NCBI RefSeq assembly: GCF_900199405.1 | Contig: NZ_LT963430.1 | Location: 1,829,605 to 1,893,604 of the forward strand | Source of the DNA: Beduinella massiliensis | GTDB lineage: Bacteria; Bacillota; Clostridia; Christensenellales; Aristaeellaceae | Reading direction: 5' to 3' | Length of the DNA stretch: 64,000 nucleotides | Part shown: in pieces, positions 40,693 through 49,367 of the stretch | How the letters are laid out: each line of letters starts with the position of its first letter | How positions within the stretch are numbered: position 1 is the first letter of the stretch | Position numbers and translations under genes: made by a program | The notes under the pieces: model-generated | The model's input: the letters and a program-made list of their open reading frames with translations, nothing else | What the model was told of the DNA's origin: nothing | Database searches by the model: none

Positions 40693-42396
40693 ATGAAGGT
40701 CATCATCGTGGGCGGCGTCGCCGGCGGCGCGAGCGCAGCCGCGCGACTGCGCAGGCTGGACGAAGATGCGCAGATCGTCGTCTTTGAACGCAGCGGATAC
40801 GTTTCCTACGCCAACTGCGGCCTGCCCTATTATGTCGGCGGGACGATCAAGGATTGGGAAGCGTTGACGCTTCAAACGCCGGAAAGCTTTAAGCGGCGCT
40901 TCAATGTGGACGTTCGTGTACGCTGCGAGGTGCGGCGAATCGATCCCGTGCGAAAGACGGTGACGGTTTGCGACCTGTCCACCGGCGCTGAATACGAGGA
41001 AAGCTACGACAGGCTGATCCTCTCGCCGGGTGCGAGGCCGGTGCGTCCGGGGATTCCGGGCGTTGAAAGCGAACGCGTCTACACGCTCCGCACCGTGGAG
41101 GATACCCTCAAGCTACGCGCGGTCGTCGAGCGCACAGCGCCCCGGCGCGCGGTCGTCGTGGGCGGCGGCTTCATCGGTCTGGAGATGGCTGAAAACCTGA
41201 TGCAGGCAGGCGTGCAGGTCACGGTCGTAGAAGGGGCGAATCAGGTCATGGCGCCTCTCGACTACGACATGGCCTGCGAAGTGCATGCTTACCTTAAAAG
41301 CAAGGGCACAGCGCTCGTGCTGGGCGAAACCGTGCAGGGCTTTGAGACGCGCGAGGACGGCATTGTGACCCGCACCTCTGGCGGAAAGGCTCTTTTGGCC
41401 GACCTGTGTGTGCTCGCGATCGGCGTAGCGCCGGACACGGCGCTCGCAAAGGAAGCTGGCCTTTCGCTCGGTCTTCGCGGCGCAATCGTCGTGGACGAGC
41501 GCATGCGCACCTCTGCGCCGGACATCTACGCGGTGGGCGACGCAGTGCAGGTGCAAAACAGCATCAGCGGACAGGACGCGCTCATCTCGCTGGCGGGGCC
41601 CGCCAACCGGCAGGGACGCATCGCGGCGGACGACATCTGCGGTATCGCGCGGCACTACCCCGGCTCGCAGGGATCGTCGGTCATTAAGCTGTTTGACATG
41701 ACCGTGGCGGCGACGGGCCTGAATGAGAAGGCGGTACGGGCGGCGGGCATCCCGTACGATAAGGCGCTTACGTTTTCTGCGTCGCACGCGACCTATTACC
41801 CGGGCAGCAGCAATATGACGGTCAAGACGCTTTACGATCCGACGACCGGGAGAATCCTCGGCGCGCAGATCGTAGGTTTTGACGGCGTTGACAAGCGCAT
41901 TGACGTGCTGGCTACGGCCATTCGCGCGCAAATGACGGCGCAGGATCTTGCGGAGCTGGATCTGGCGTACGCACCGCCCTATTCTTCGGCAAAGGATCCG
42001 GTCAACATGGCGGGCTTCGTGATCGAGAACGTGCGGAGCGGGCTCGTGCGGCAATTCCACTGGCATGACGTGGCCTGCCTGCCGCGGGATGGGAGCGTGA
42101 CGTTGCTGGACGTGCGCACGCCAGTAGAGTATGCGCGTGGCCATATCGACGGGGCGCTCAACATCCCGCTGGACAGCCTGCGGGAACGATTGGACGAGCT
42201 TCCCGCGCAGAAGCCCATCTACGTCAACTGCCATAGCGGGCTTCGCAGCTACATCGCCTGCCGGATGCTTTCGCAAAGAGGCTTTGAATGCTACAACCTG
42301 AGCGGAGGCTACCGCTTCTATGAGCGCGTGACCTCCGACCCTGCGTTCGATGCCGAAGCGGCCTATCCGTGCGGCATCAAAATCGGGCATAAGTAA
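40693..42396 (+). CDS. cdr: CoA-disulfide reductase fused to rhodanese (CoADR-RHD)
   Basis: A flavoprotein that reduces CoA disulfides or persulfides with NAD(P)H. The FAD-binding VIIVGGVAGGASAAARLRR is at 3-21, the single active-site Cys42 in SYANCGLPYYVGG, the NAD-binding AVVVGGGFIGLEMAENL follows, and then the dimerisation domain. The C-terminal rhodanese domain (about 455-567) has its own active Cys513 in CHSGLRS. The fused form is linked in other bacteria to sulfur or polysulfide reduction. ATG 40693 with GAGGTG upstream. Last gene of the operon with DUF134 and the NifX-like protein, suggesting a thiol/persulfide function for the set. Confidence 0.92.
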   Translation: MKVIIVGGVAGGASAAARLRRLDEDAQIVVFERSGYVSYANCGLPYYVGGTIKDWEALTLQTPESFKRRFNVDVRVRCEVRRIDPVRKTVTVCDLSTGAEYEESYDRLILSPGARPVRPGIPGVESERVYTLRTVEDTLKLRAVVERTAPRRAVVVGGGFIGLEMAENLMQAGVQVTVVEGANQVMAPLDYDMACEVHAYLKSKGTALVLGETVQGFETREDGIVTRTSGGKALLADLCVLAIGVAPDTALAKEAGLSLGLRGAIVVDERMRTSAPDIYAVGDAVQVQNSISGQDALISLAGPANRQGRIAADDICGIARHYPGSQGSSVIKLFDMTVAATGLNEKAVRAAGIPYDKALTFSASHATYYPGSSNMTVKTLYDPTTGRILGAQIVGFDGVDKRIDVLATAIRAQMTAQDLAELDLAYAPPYSSAKDPVNMAGFVIENVRSGLVRQFHWHDVACLPRDGSVTLLDVRTPVEYARGHIDGALNIPLDSLRERLDELPAQKPIYVNCHSGLRSYIACRMLSQRGFECYNLSGGYRFYERVTSDPAFDAEAAYPCGIKIGHK

Positions 42397-42438
42397 GAAA
42401 AAATCCGTTTGGCCTGAAAGGGCCGAGCGGATTTTTTT
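42397..42438. terminator. Bidirectional terminator after cdr
   Basis: AAAATCCGTTTGGCC and GGGCCGAGCGGATTTT form an imperfect stem, with TTTTTTT on plus and A-rich sequence on the other side. It serves cdr and the convergent TetR-type gene. Confidence 0.8.
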
Positions 42439-42458
42439 GTCGCGATGAGAAATACGCG

Positions 42459-43010
42459 TCAGGCGTCGGGAGCTTCATTTTTGGGCAGGTGCGATACGAA
42501 GTGTTCAGCGACGCTTTCAAATAAGTCGACGAATTCATCCGGAGGAATTTCCGCGCCCTCAGATAGCCAACGCACGATGGCGGTGAGAAATGCGTCGCAA
42601 TAAAAGGTGATGAAGAATTTTTGATGCGTGCGGTCGGCGACCATGTCCTGCGTAAAGGCGATGATGAAGGGCTCAAGCACCTCAACAAAGTAATCTCGGA
42701 AGGCGTTTTGCCCGCGCACCTGCAGGGCATTGGCGTAAAAATGGCGGTCTTTATAAAAGAGGCGGCAAAGATTGCGCATCAGCAGCCAGCCGTTTTCGCA
42801 GGGCTCTTCCTGCAGAGATCTTAAAAAATCGCTGTAAAAGATCCAGTTGACCAAATCGTACTTGTCGCGGAAGTGATAGTAAAAGCTCTTGCGGCTCATG
42901 CCGCACTGCTCGCAGATGTCGCCTACGCTGATCTTGGCGAAGGGCTTTTGCTGCATCAGCTCTTTGACGGCCGCCGCCAGTGCGTTCTTGGTGATGATAG
43001 AATCCGGCAT
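42459..43010 (-). CDS. TetR-family regulator (DhaS-like)
   Basis: A 183 aa regulator. The N-terminal HTH (about 7-52, KISVGDICEQCGMSRKSFYYHFRDKYDLVNW) is of the TetR type found in DhaS-like regulators of clostridia. The C-terminal helical domain (about 75-175) binds an unknown ligand or coactivator. The ATG at 43010 is the family start (MPDSIITKNALAAAVKELM); an upstream in-frame extension has no similarity. Its promoter region is only about 100 bases downstream of the ThrE small-subunit gene; no target is evident. Confidence 0.85.
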   Translation of the reverse strand: MPDSIITKNALAAAVKELMQQKPFAKISVGDICEQCGMSRKSFYYHFRDKYDLVNWIFYSDFLRSLQEEPCENGWLLMRNLCRLFYKDRHFYANALQVRGQNAFRDYFVEVLEPFIIAFTQDMVADRTHQKFFITFYCDAFLTAIVRWLSEGAEIPPDEFVDLFESVAEHFVSHLPKNEAPDA

Positions 43011-43117
43011 CCCTGTCACATCCTTGACTAGACCTGCCTGATTATACCACGGCGCGCCTGCGCGTGGATATGGACAGATCGGGAAAAGTGTCGAAACCGG
43101 CAGGAATAGAGTCAAAG

Positions 43118-43570
43118 TCAGGCGCGGGGTTCTGTCCGGCGAAGGAAGCGTCCGATTGAGAACCAGCCACCCGGAAGGGAAAGGACGAGCACGATGCCGA
43201 GCGCGATGGAGACGGCGATTTTGACGGTTTCAATTCCGCGGCTGACGGCGAGCTGGTTTTCTCCCATGATGAAGTGGTAGGCGGTGTAGTAAATGCCTGC
43301 GCCGGGAACCAGCGGAAAGATGCCGCATACGAGAAATACCGTGGAAGGCATTTGACGGGCGACCGCAAGCAGGCGGCAAAGCAGCGTAAGCGCGATCGTT
43401 GCGCCGAGCGTCGAAAGCGTGACGGAAGCGCTGATGTGCAGACAGAGGGTATAACAGGCCCAGCTGACCGCGCCCGCCAGACCGCACTGCACGTATTCGC
43501 TGCGCGGCGCCTGAAAGAGCACCGCAAAGGCTACGGTGGCCAGAAAGGCGGCGAAAATTTGAAGCGGCAT
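43118..43570 (-). CDS. Small subunit of a second split ThrE exporter
   Basis: A 150 aa membrane protein of the ThrE_2/DUF3815 group with about five helices and the conserved PSTVFLVCGIFPLVPGAGIYY segment near 74-94. Its ATG overlaps the stop of the large subunit (ATGA). It is clearly a different copy from 4653-5096: the order is the same but the sequences share only the family motifs. Confidence 0.85.
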   Translation of the reverse strand: MPLQIFAAFLATVAFAVLFQAPRSEYVQCGLAGAVSWACYTLCLHISASVTLSTLGATIALTLLCRLLAVARQMPSTVFLVCGIFPLVPGAGIYYTAYHFIMGENQLAVSRGIETVKIAVSIALGIVLVLSLPGGWFSIGRFLRRTEPRA

Positions 43571-44346
43571 CACAGGAGACCTCCCGGAAACAGACTGTAG
43601 AGCTTGAGCATGAAGCCTACGCCGAGCGCGATGCACGAGGCGACGAGCACCGCGTCGATCAGGCGGATGGTGCCGGACAGATAGTCGGCGTTAAAAAAGT
43701 CGCGCACGGCAGTTGTCAGCGGTACGCCGGGCACAAGCGGAAGGATTGCGCCGATGATCGTGCTGGAAAGGGTGAGCCCCGGGAAGAGCAGGCAGCAGAA
43801 GATACACACGAGCGTCACGGCGGCGCTGCCGAGCAGATTTTGCAGGATCTTGGAAACCTTGTGCCGAGAGAAAAAGAAAAGGAAGAGCTGCAATAACGCC
43901 CCAGCCAGAAAGGAAACGCCCGCGTCGCAAAGGTTCGCGCCGAATAAATAGCCGAAACCCGCGCTGCCAATGCCCGAAGCCACGACCTGCGCCCATGCGG
44001 GCTTAAAAGGCATTGACTCGATGCGCGCTACCTCTTGAAGGGCATGACCCAGCGTGCATTGGCCGGAGACGATGCCTCGCGAGAGCGCGTTGACCGCGGC
44101 GACCCGGCCCAGATGGACGGGGGAGAGCGGCGTGTGACGGATTTCGCTGATGCGCCGGCCCTCTTCGCCGTCCACACAGCAGAAGATGCCGTTGGAAATG
44201 ACGTACACGTGAAACGGCTCCACGTGGTAGGCAGCCGCAATGCGCAGCATCGTCTCCTGAACGCGGAAGATTTCCGCGCCGCTTTGGAGCAGCACTTCTC
44301 CCGCACGGACGGTAAGTTCCAGCGCGCGCGGATCAAACGAGGCCAT
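43570..44346 (-). CDS. Large subunit of a second split ThrE exporter
   Basis: A 258 aa DUF1212/ThrE protein. LQSGAEIFRVQETMLRIA is near 20-37, and the membrane part contains the GAILPLVPGVPLTTAVRDF segment near 192-210. The start at 44346 has AGGGGGAAAGTCC before it. Two such pairs 38 kb apart suggest exporters with different substrates or regulation; threonine/serine export is inferred from the family. Confidence 0.86.
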   Translation of the reverse strand: MASFDPRALELTVRAGEVLLQSGAEIFRVQETMLRIAAAYHVEPFHVYVISNGIFCCVDGEEGRRISEIRHTPLSPVHLGRVAAVNALSRGIVSGQCTLGHALQEVARIESMPFKPAWAQVVASGIGSAGFGYLFGANLCDAGVSFLAGALLQLFLFFFSRHKVSKILQNLLGSAAVTLVCIFCCLLFPGLTLSSTIIGAILPLVPGVPLTTAVRDFFNADYLSGTIRLIDAVLVASCIALGVGFMLKLYSLFPGGLL

Positions 44347-44479
44347 GGACTTTCCCCCTGCCGGTTCATTTGTCGAAGACAAGTATAGCACGCCGGCTTC
44401 CGGGTTGCAACGCACAGTATGCAGGGTGCGCGAAACACAGACCTAGAGGTACGACCGTTCTAAACGGCGGCATGCCGTG

Positions 44480-45376
44480 TCAGCCCACCTGAAGGATACA
44501 GAGCGACGCGTTTGCGCAGCGCTTGGAGTGGCTGGATAGGATCACCGTCTCGGCGGAATTTACCCCGAGAAAGAGCTGATCTCCTGAAGCAAACGGGGCG
44601 ACAAAGGACGCCGTTGCGCAGACGCCGTTTGCCGGCATGGATCGGTTGGAAAGCAGTAGGACGGGCGGTACCGCGCCGCGATTGGGAAGAAGAAGCGCGG
44701 CGCTTGCGTCCGCGTTTGCGCCGGCGGAAGGAATCACCGCGTAGTTTATAAGGAAAAGCCCGTCCCGCAGGAGCGTTACCGTGCATCCGTCTTCTTCCAG
44801 CCTTATATCACGGGGCGTGTACAGGGTTAAATGCACCGGCGCATAATGCCCGTTTGGTACCAGCGTCTGGGCTGTCGTACTGGCCAGACTGGCGGAAGCA
44901 GGGGCGGGAAGCGTACCCGCCGGGCCGGAAGGCCCCATGGGTCCGGCTGGGCCGGTGCATCCGGTCGGTCCTGTGGGTCCGGCTGGGCCGGTGCATCCGG
45001 TCGGCCCTGTGGGTCCGGCTGGGCCGGTGGAACCGGTCGGTCCCGTGGGTCCGGCTGGGCCGGTGCATCCGGTCAGCCCTGTGGGTCCGGCTGGGCCGGT
45101 GCATCCGGTCGGCCCTGTGGGTCCGGTCGGGCCCATAGAACCTGTAGGGCCGGTGCGGCCTGTTGGATCACCAAGACCAACGATTCCGGCCGATTGCGGG
45201 ATATCGATCGTGCGCGCTGAGCCTGTGCCCTCGCAACCTGTGGTCGGCAGGGCTGAACCGGGCATCGGACTGCGCGGCGGGCAGTACGCGGAAAACACAC
45301 GAGACGAACACATCGGGGGCTGACAGAATTTAAGGAGGCCGGAAAAGCACGTATGGTTTCTGGAATAAACCGTCAA
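44480..45376 (-). CDS. Collagen-like spore surface protein 1, with periodic cysteines
   Basis: 298 aa. A short N-terminal region starting [13 protein letters not shown] is followed by about 25 Gly-X-Y triplets, mostly GPT/GPA (about 72-145), and a C-terminal globular domain of about 140 residues, probably a BclA-like jelly roll. A 12-residue unit, [12 protein letters not shown], is repeated about five times, placing a cysteine in the triple helix at regular spacing. TTG start (45376) with AAAAGGGGG 6 bases upstream. It belongs to a cluster of three such genes with a glycosyltransferase. Its upstream region has CGCAC but not the CATANNNTA box of the other two. Confidence 0.75.
   Translation of the reverse strand: MTVYSRNHTCFSGLLKFCQPPMCSSRVFSAYCPPRSPMPGSALPTTGCEGTGSARTIDIPQSAGIVGLGDPTGRTGPTGSMGPTGPTGPTGCTGPAGPTGLTGCTGPAGPTGPTGSTGPAGPTGPTGCTGPAGPTGPTGCTGPAGPMGPSGPAGTLPAPASASLASTTAQTLVPNGHYAPVHLTLYTPRDIRLEEDGCTVTLLRDGLFLINYAVIPSAGANADASAALLLPNRGAVPPVLLLSNRSMPANGVCATASFVAPFASGDQLFLGVNSAETVILSSHSKRCANASLCILQVG
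44935..45150. repeat. Tandem 36-base repeats in collagen-like gene 1
   Basis: About five copies of a 36-base unit (GGTCCGGCTGGGCCGGTGCA and 16 more bases) encode [12 protein letters not shown] on the minus strand. Copies differ by a few bases; one has Ser for Cys, one Leu for Pro. Confidence 0.85.
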
Positions 45377-45491
45377 GACGATCCCCCTTTTCAAAAAGAC
45401 TGAGAAGTGCAGCTTATCTTCCCCTAAATACCGTGTGGATGGAACGCGTGCGAAGACAATCCTATTGAGGCTTCAGTCAGGGAGACGCGTC

Positions 45492-46553
45492 CTAGAGGCT
45501 GCGGTTGAGCCGTATGATGGTCAGGTGAAGCGTGCCTTCGGTGCTTTCCACGGGACTGTTATAGGTAAGGCTGAAGACGGTCGCCGTGGGAATCTCAAGG
45601 ATAAAGCTGATCGACCCCAGCCCACTGGCGCGCTCAGGCGTGCCCAAAGCGTAATAAAGGCCGTTTTCAATATGCACAGCGCCGTTATAGAACGGGGTGA
45701 CCTGGATAAACCCGGCAGTGCGCAGAAGGACGGATACCTGGTAGGAAATGAGATAATACCCCGGGGCCAGGTTTATCCGCTGATTATCGTTTGACACGAT
45801 GTGGCCCGTCGTGTCGGCAACCGCAGTGCTGAAGGGGATCAGCGCGGCGTCAACGAACTGAGCGCCATAGTTAATAAATGTAGCGAAGGATTCATTTGCA
45901 ACAGTTCCGGTCGCGCCGGTAGGCCCGGTAGGCCCGGTAGGCCCGGCAGGCCCGGTTGGGCCGGTCGCCCCGGTCGCGCCGGTATTTCCGGTGGGCCCGA
46001 TAGGCCCGGTTGAACCTGTAGCACCGGCCGGTCCCGTTGTCCCGTCAGCTCCCGTAGGTCCGGTTGGGCCGGTCGCCCCGGTCGCACCGGTATTTCCTGC
46101 GGGTCCGATAGGTCCGGTTGAACCTGTCGCACCGGCCGGTCCCGTTGTTCCGTCAGCTCCCGTAGGCCCGGTCGCGCCAGTATTTCCTGCGGGCCCGATA
46201 GGTCCGGTTGAACCGGTCGCACCGGCCGGTCCCGTTGTCCCGTCAGCTCCCGTAGGCCCGGTTGGGCCGGTCGCACCGGTCGCGCCGGTATTTCCGGTGG
46301 GCCCGATAGGGCCCGCGACGCCATTTTTACCTGTCGCACCGGTAGGTCCTGTGTCTCCGGTGGGGCCGCGAGCTCCCGTGGGCCCTGTCGGGCCTGTCGG
46401 CCCTTCGAGGCCGATGACGGTTGGACAGGACGCGGGGCAGTGGTTTTGCGATTGGCATCCACAGGCGGAGGGGATGCACGGAGCGTAAAAGGCACCGCAG
46501 GGAACAGCGACGCGCGGATGATTCGTGCTGTGATAGATCGGCAAATTGATCAC
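45492..46553 (-). CDS. Collagen-like spore surface protein 2 (BclA-like)
   Basis: 353 aa. N-terminal motif [11 protein letters not shown], then a Cys-rich stretch, about 45 Gly-X-Y triplets rich in GPTG/GATG (about 60-210), and a C-terminal beta domain of about 135 residues as in BclA and C1q/TNF-like trimers. Thr-rich triplets are the usual sites of glycan attachment. GTG start (46553): the motif is shared with protein 3 at the same position, although the ribosome binding site is weak. A mother-cell-type promoter lies at 46602-46629. Confidence 0.8.
   Translation of the reverse strand: MINLPIYHSTNHPRVAVPCGAFYAPCIPSACGCQSQNHCPASCPTVIGLEGPTGPTGPTGARGPTGDTGPTGATGKNGVAGPIGPTGNTGATGATGPTGPTGADGTTGPAGATGSTGPIGPAGNTGATGPTGADGTTGPAGATGSTGPIGPAGNTGATGATGPTGPTGADGTTGPAGATGSTGPIGPTGNTGATGATGPTGPAGPTGPTGPTGATGTVANESFATFINYGAQFVDAALIPFSTAVADTTGHIVSNDNQRINLAPGYYLISYQVSVLLRTAGFIQVTPFYNGAVHIENGLYYALGTPERASGLGSISFILEIPTATVFSLTYNSPVESTEGTLHLTIIRLNRSL
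45990..46310. repeat. Long tandem repeats in collagen-like gene 2
   Basis: Three nearly identical units of about 80-100 bases encode [27 protein letters not shown] and short linkers. High identity between copies suggests recent expansion or recombination; copy number may vary between strains or assemblies. Confidence 0.8.
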
Positions 46554-46601
46554 CCGTTTCAGGTGGCGTAGGAAGCGAACAGCATCCGGCTTCCCCGATT
46601 G

Positions 46602-46629
46602 TACATTATGAGGGATGCGAAGAAGACGT
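46602..46629 (-). promoter_or_regulatory. Sporulation (sigma-E/sigma-K type) promoter of collagen-like gene 2
   Basis: On minus: CGCAC (AC at 46628-46629), 17 bases, CATAATGTA (46602-46610). Confidence 0.65.
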
Positions 46630-46957
46630 GCGGCGCACTGAAGCAGCGGCGGAAATTGATGCCCCGTTCGGGGCAAGACGCGTGGAGAACAGGGCCGTGA
46701 CCGCTTTTCCAGGTTCGCCAAGGCCGTACCGTAAGAGAATGCACGATATATAGGTTACATTCAGGATAGATAGGGGTCTGCTAAACAGGGCTATGGGAAA
46801 TGGCATTAACGTGCGACTGCCCGCGAGAAAAAGCGTATTGCTTGAAAAGAATAATGAGGGTTAAATGAAGAATTTCATAGGATCAATCGTGATATAGATG
46901 CGCGGCTTGTTTGCAGGGGTATGTATGGAACAGCAACTCGATGAGCGCGATGGCAAT

Positions 46958-46998
46958 TTAAAACGGGACAGTTCCATCTGAAAGGATGGAACCGCCCC
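46958..46998 (-). terminator. Terminator of collagen-like gene 3
   Basis: GTTCCATC and GATGGAAC (46971-46992) within outer GGG/CCC pairing, followed on minus by GTTTTAAATT. Confidence 0.7.
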
Positions 46999-47031
46999 GA
47001 AGGATGACGGCGCAGCAACGCAAGTTTAAGG

Positions 47032-48177
47032 TTAATCGCCCAAACGGGCAACGGTAAACGAAATATCGAAGAAGGTGAAGCCGGCCTGATCCGCGACGAC
47101 CTCCAGGTTAGCCGGAGTGGTAGTCACCTCAAAAGGAACGCTCATCGGAAGCGTGGCGACTTCGGTCGACGCGGTATAGGTGTGGTGAGCGACCGCACCG
47201 GAGATCGGCGTGCCGTCCAAGTTCAGGTGCACGGTGAGTTCAGCCGGAATCGGGGTTCCGGCATCCACGGAGGCGGTACCGTGGAAAGTTGCCTGGTAGA
47301 TACCGGGTTGGTTGATGACGACATTGGAGGAACCCGCCGTGTGACTGATGGTGGTGCCGGATACGAGCGGTGTGTCGTTAAAAACCAACGCACCGCCTGC
47401 GCTGGAGGCCTGGGTTGCTGTATCCACAGTGGCGAGCACCTCGGGGGTTCCGCCGCCGCCCGGATCGCCACGCGGGATGACAAAATCTAAAACGGCGTTA
47501 TTCTCATCGCCGGAATTGGTGACTTGCACGTCCGAGCCCGGGGCGCCCGTGGTCACAGTGCCGACGTTCACGGTCGCGGCGGCACCGGTAGGGCCCGTCG
47601 GACCGGCGGGGCCTGTGGCACCGGTAGCCCCCGCTGCACCGGTAGCCCCTGCTGCGCCAGTAGCGCCCGTCGCGCCAGTGGCACCCGCCGCGCCGTTAGC
47701 GCCCGCCGCGCCTGCTGCACCGGTAGGACCAGTGGGGCCAGTGGGCCCGGTAGCGCCCGTTGCACCGGTGGGCCCGGTAGCGCCTGTGGCGCCGGTAGAT
47801 CCGGCAGCGCCTGCCGCGCCGTTAGCGCCCGTTGCGCCAGTGGGGCCGGTGGGCCCCATCGCGCCATTCATGCCCGGCGCGCCGGTGGGGCCGGTAGGGC
47901 CCATCGCACCGTTCATGCCCGGCGCGCCTGTGGCACCGGTAGGGCCTGTCGGCCCGGTGGGTCCGGTCGGCCCGCCTGCAGGCCCCGTCGGCCCGGTCGG
48001 TCCAGTCGGTCCCGGCATGCAGCAAGGGGGCGGACAGGGCGGCGGGCAGGGCGGCATGCAGCAGCCCATTTGCTGGGGCAGCGGGCAGGAGGGATAAGGA
48101 GACGTGGCGTAAGGTACGCTGCCAAGTACGCTAGCGCAACGGGTATTTCGGCTATTATAAATCGGCAAAACAATCAC
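47032..48177 (-). CDS. Collagen-like spore surface protein 3 (BclA-like)
   Basis: 381 aa. N-terminal motif [11 protein letters not shown], a Cys/Pro stretch ([15 protein letters not shown]), about 55 Gly-X-Y triplets (about 60-225) of GPTG, GATG and GAAG type, then a C-terminal jelly-roll domain (about 245-381) with [20 protein letters not shown], close in pattern to the BclA C-terminal domain. GTG start (48177) with AAGGAAAAGG just upstream. A sporulation-type promoter is at 48227-48254, directly opposite the glycosyltransferase gene, which probably modifies its threonines. Confidence 0.83.
   Translation of the reverse strand: MIVLPIYNSRNTRCASVLGSVPYATSPYPSCPLPQQMGCCMPPCPPPCPPPCCMPGPTGPTGPTGPAGGPTGPTGPTGPTGATGAPGMNGAMGPTGPTGAPGMNGAMGPTGPTGATGANGAAGAAGSTGATGATGPTGATGATGPTGPTGPTGAAGAAGANGAAGATGATGATGAAGATGAAGATGATGPAGPTGPTGAAATVNVGTVTTGAPGSDVQVTNSGDENNAVLDFVIPRGDPGGGGTPEVLATVDTATQASSAGGALVFNDTPLVSGTTISHTAGSSNVVINQPGIYQATFHGTASVDAGTPIPAELTVHLNLDGTPISGAVAHHTYTASTEVATLPMSVPFEVTTTPANLEVVADQAGFTFFDISFTVARLGD
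47560..48015. repeat. Gly-X-Y coding repeats of collagen-like gene 3
   Basis: Degenerate 9- and 18-base units encoding GPTGPTGAT and GAAGATG patterns. Both strands stay open through this region because of the repeat, which creates false ORFs. Confidence 0.8.
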
Positions 48178-48226
48178 CCTTTTCCTTGGGAGTGGGAAGC
48201 TGGTTCCGGCCGGGCTTCCCCTGACA

Positions 48227-48254
48227 TACACTATGAGCGGGAAAAGACGAATGT
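48227..48254 (-). promoter_or_regulatory. Sporulation (sigma-E/sigma-K type) promoter of collagen-like gene 3
   Basis: On minus: CGCAC (AC at 48253-48254), 17 bases, CATAGTGTA (48227-48235). The -10 is nearly palindromic, so the plus strand also reads CATACACTA (48225-48233), 37 bases before the glycosyltransferase start. It could serve both genes, although the plus strand lacks a clear -35. Confidence 0.65.
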
Positions 48255-48270
48255 GCGGGAGGTAAAGAAC

Positions 48271-49365
48271 ATGAGCGAACAAATCTCCTACGCCACGGTC
48301 AGCCTGTGCATGATCGTACGCAACGAGCACAGGCATCTAATGCGCTGTCTGAAAAGCGCAGAAGAGGCGGTGGACGAGATCGTCGTCGTAGATACAGGCT
48401 CTGAGGATGACACGAGGGAGATCGCCCGGGGATTCACGCCGTGGGTATACGACTTTGAATGGCAGGACGATTTCTCGAAGGCGCGCAATTTTTCCTTTTC
48501 AAAGGCATCGCAGGACTTTATCCTGTGGCTCGACGCCGACGACATGATCGAACCCGAGGACGCCCAAAAGCTGATAGAACTGAAAAAGACGATTGGAAAG
48601 ACTGCGGACGTGGTGATGCTGCCTTACCGCATCGGGTTTGACGACCGGGGTATTCCGACGATGACCTACTATCGCGAACGGCTACTGCGCCGGTCGATGA
48701 ACTTCCGCTGGGAGGGCGCGGTGCACGAGGCGATCACGCCTGCAGGACGAATTCTTTACGCGGACGCGGCGGTGTCCCATAGAAAGGAGGGGACGGGCGA
48801 CAGCGACCGGAACCTTCGCATATACGAAAAACTGCTTGCGCAGGGCAAGCAGCTTGGGCCAAGAGAGCAGTTTTATTACGCGCGCGAATTGAGCGACCAC
48901 GGCCGGTTTGCGGAGGCGCTGGCGGCGTTCGAGGCGTTTCTTGAACAGCCGGACGGCTGGATTGAAAACCGGATCGACGCCTGTCGAGGCGCGGCGCGGT
49001 GCCTAAGCGCGCTGGATCGGAAGGAGGAGGCGCAGGCCATGCGCTTTCGCTCGTTTGCGATGGACGTGCCGAGGGCTGAAACCTGCTGTGAGATCGGCGC
49101 TGCTTTTTTAGAAGCGCAGAACTATCGCGCGGCGGCCTATTGGTACGAGCGGGCGCTCACGTGCCAGGCGGACACCCGCTCCGGCGCTTTCGTACAGCCG
49201 GAATGCTACGACTACGTGCCGCTGCTCCAGCTATGCGTCTGCTACGACCGCATGGGAGAGCGAATGCTTGCGCGGCAAATAAACGAGCGCGTGGGCGAAC
49301 GATGGCCGGACGATCCATCCTACCTGTACAACAAAGCGTACTTTGAACGGGCCGGTCGGGCATGA
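48271..49365 (+). CDS. Glycosyltransferase family 2 with C-terminal TPR region
   Basis: 364 aa. The GT-A domain starts [20 protein letters not shown], with [11 protein letters not shown] near 36-46, the AARNFSF-like [11 protein letters not shown], and the DxD motif LWLDADD near 89-95. The second half contains TPR-like helices, as in SunS-like and tetratricopeptide GT2 enzymes. No membrane helix, so it acts in the cytoplasm. Divergent from collagen-like gene 3 with only 93 bases between. In Bacillus, enzymes beside bclA build its glycan, which is the inferred role here. GGGAGG precedes ATG 48271. Confidence 0.88.
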   Translation: MSEQISYATVSLCMIVRNEHRHLMRCLKSAEEAVDEIVVVDTGSEDDTREIARGFTPWVYDFEWQDDFSKARNFSFSKASQDFILWLDADDMIEPEDAQKLIELKKTIGKTADVVMLPYRIGFDDRGIPTMTYYRERLLRRSMNFRWEGAVHEAITPAGRILYADAAVSHRKEGTGDSDRNLRIYEKLLAQGKQLGPREQFYYARELSDHGRFAEALAAFEAFLEQPDGWIENRIDACRGAARCLSALDRKEEAQAMRFRSFAMDVPRAETCCEIGAAFLEAQNYRAAAYWYERALTCQADTRSGAFVQPECYDYVPLLQLCVCYDRMGERMLARQINERVGERWPDDPSYLYNKAYFERAGRA

Positions 49366-49367
49366 GC

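Larger units (their letters stand above)
46554..47031. other. Intergenic region between collagen-like genes 2 and 3
   Basis: Holds the start region and sporulation promoter of gene 2 and, at 46958-46998, the terminator of gene 3. Between them (about 46640-46950) I see no gene with a recognisable signature. Confidence 0.6.

Noticed and set aside
44935-46310. CRISPR array
   Set aside because: Direct repeats are in-frame coding repeats without spacers, and no cas genes are present.
45991-48097. GPVGPV-type ORFs on plus opposite the collagen-like genes
   Set aside because: Collagen-coding repeats read similarly on the other strand. Only the minus frames have N-terminal motifs, globular C-terminal domains and promoters.
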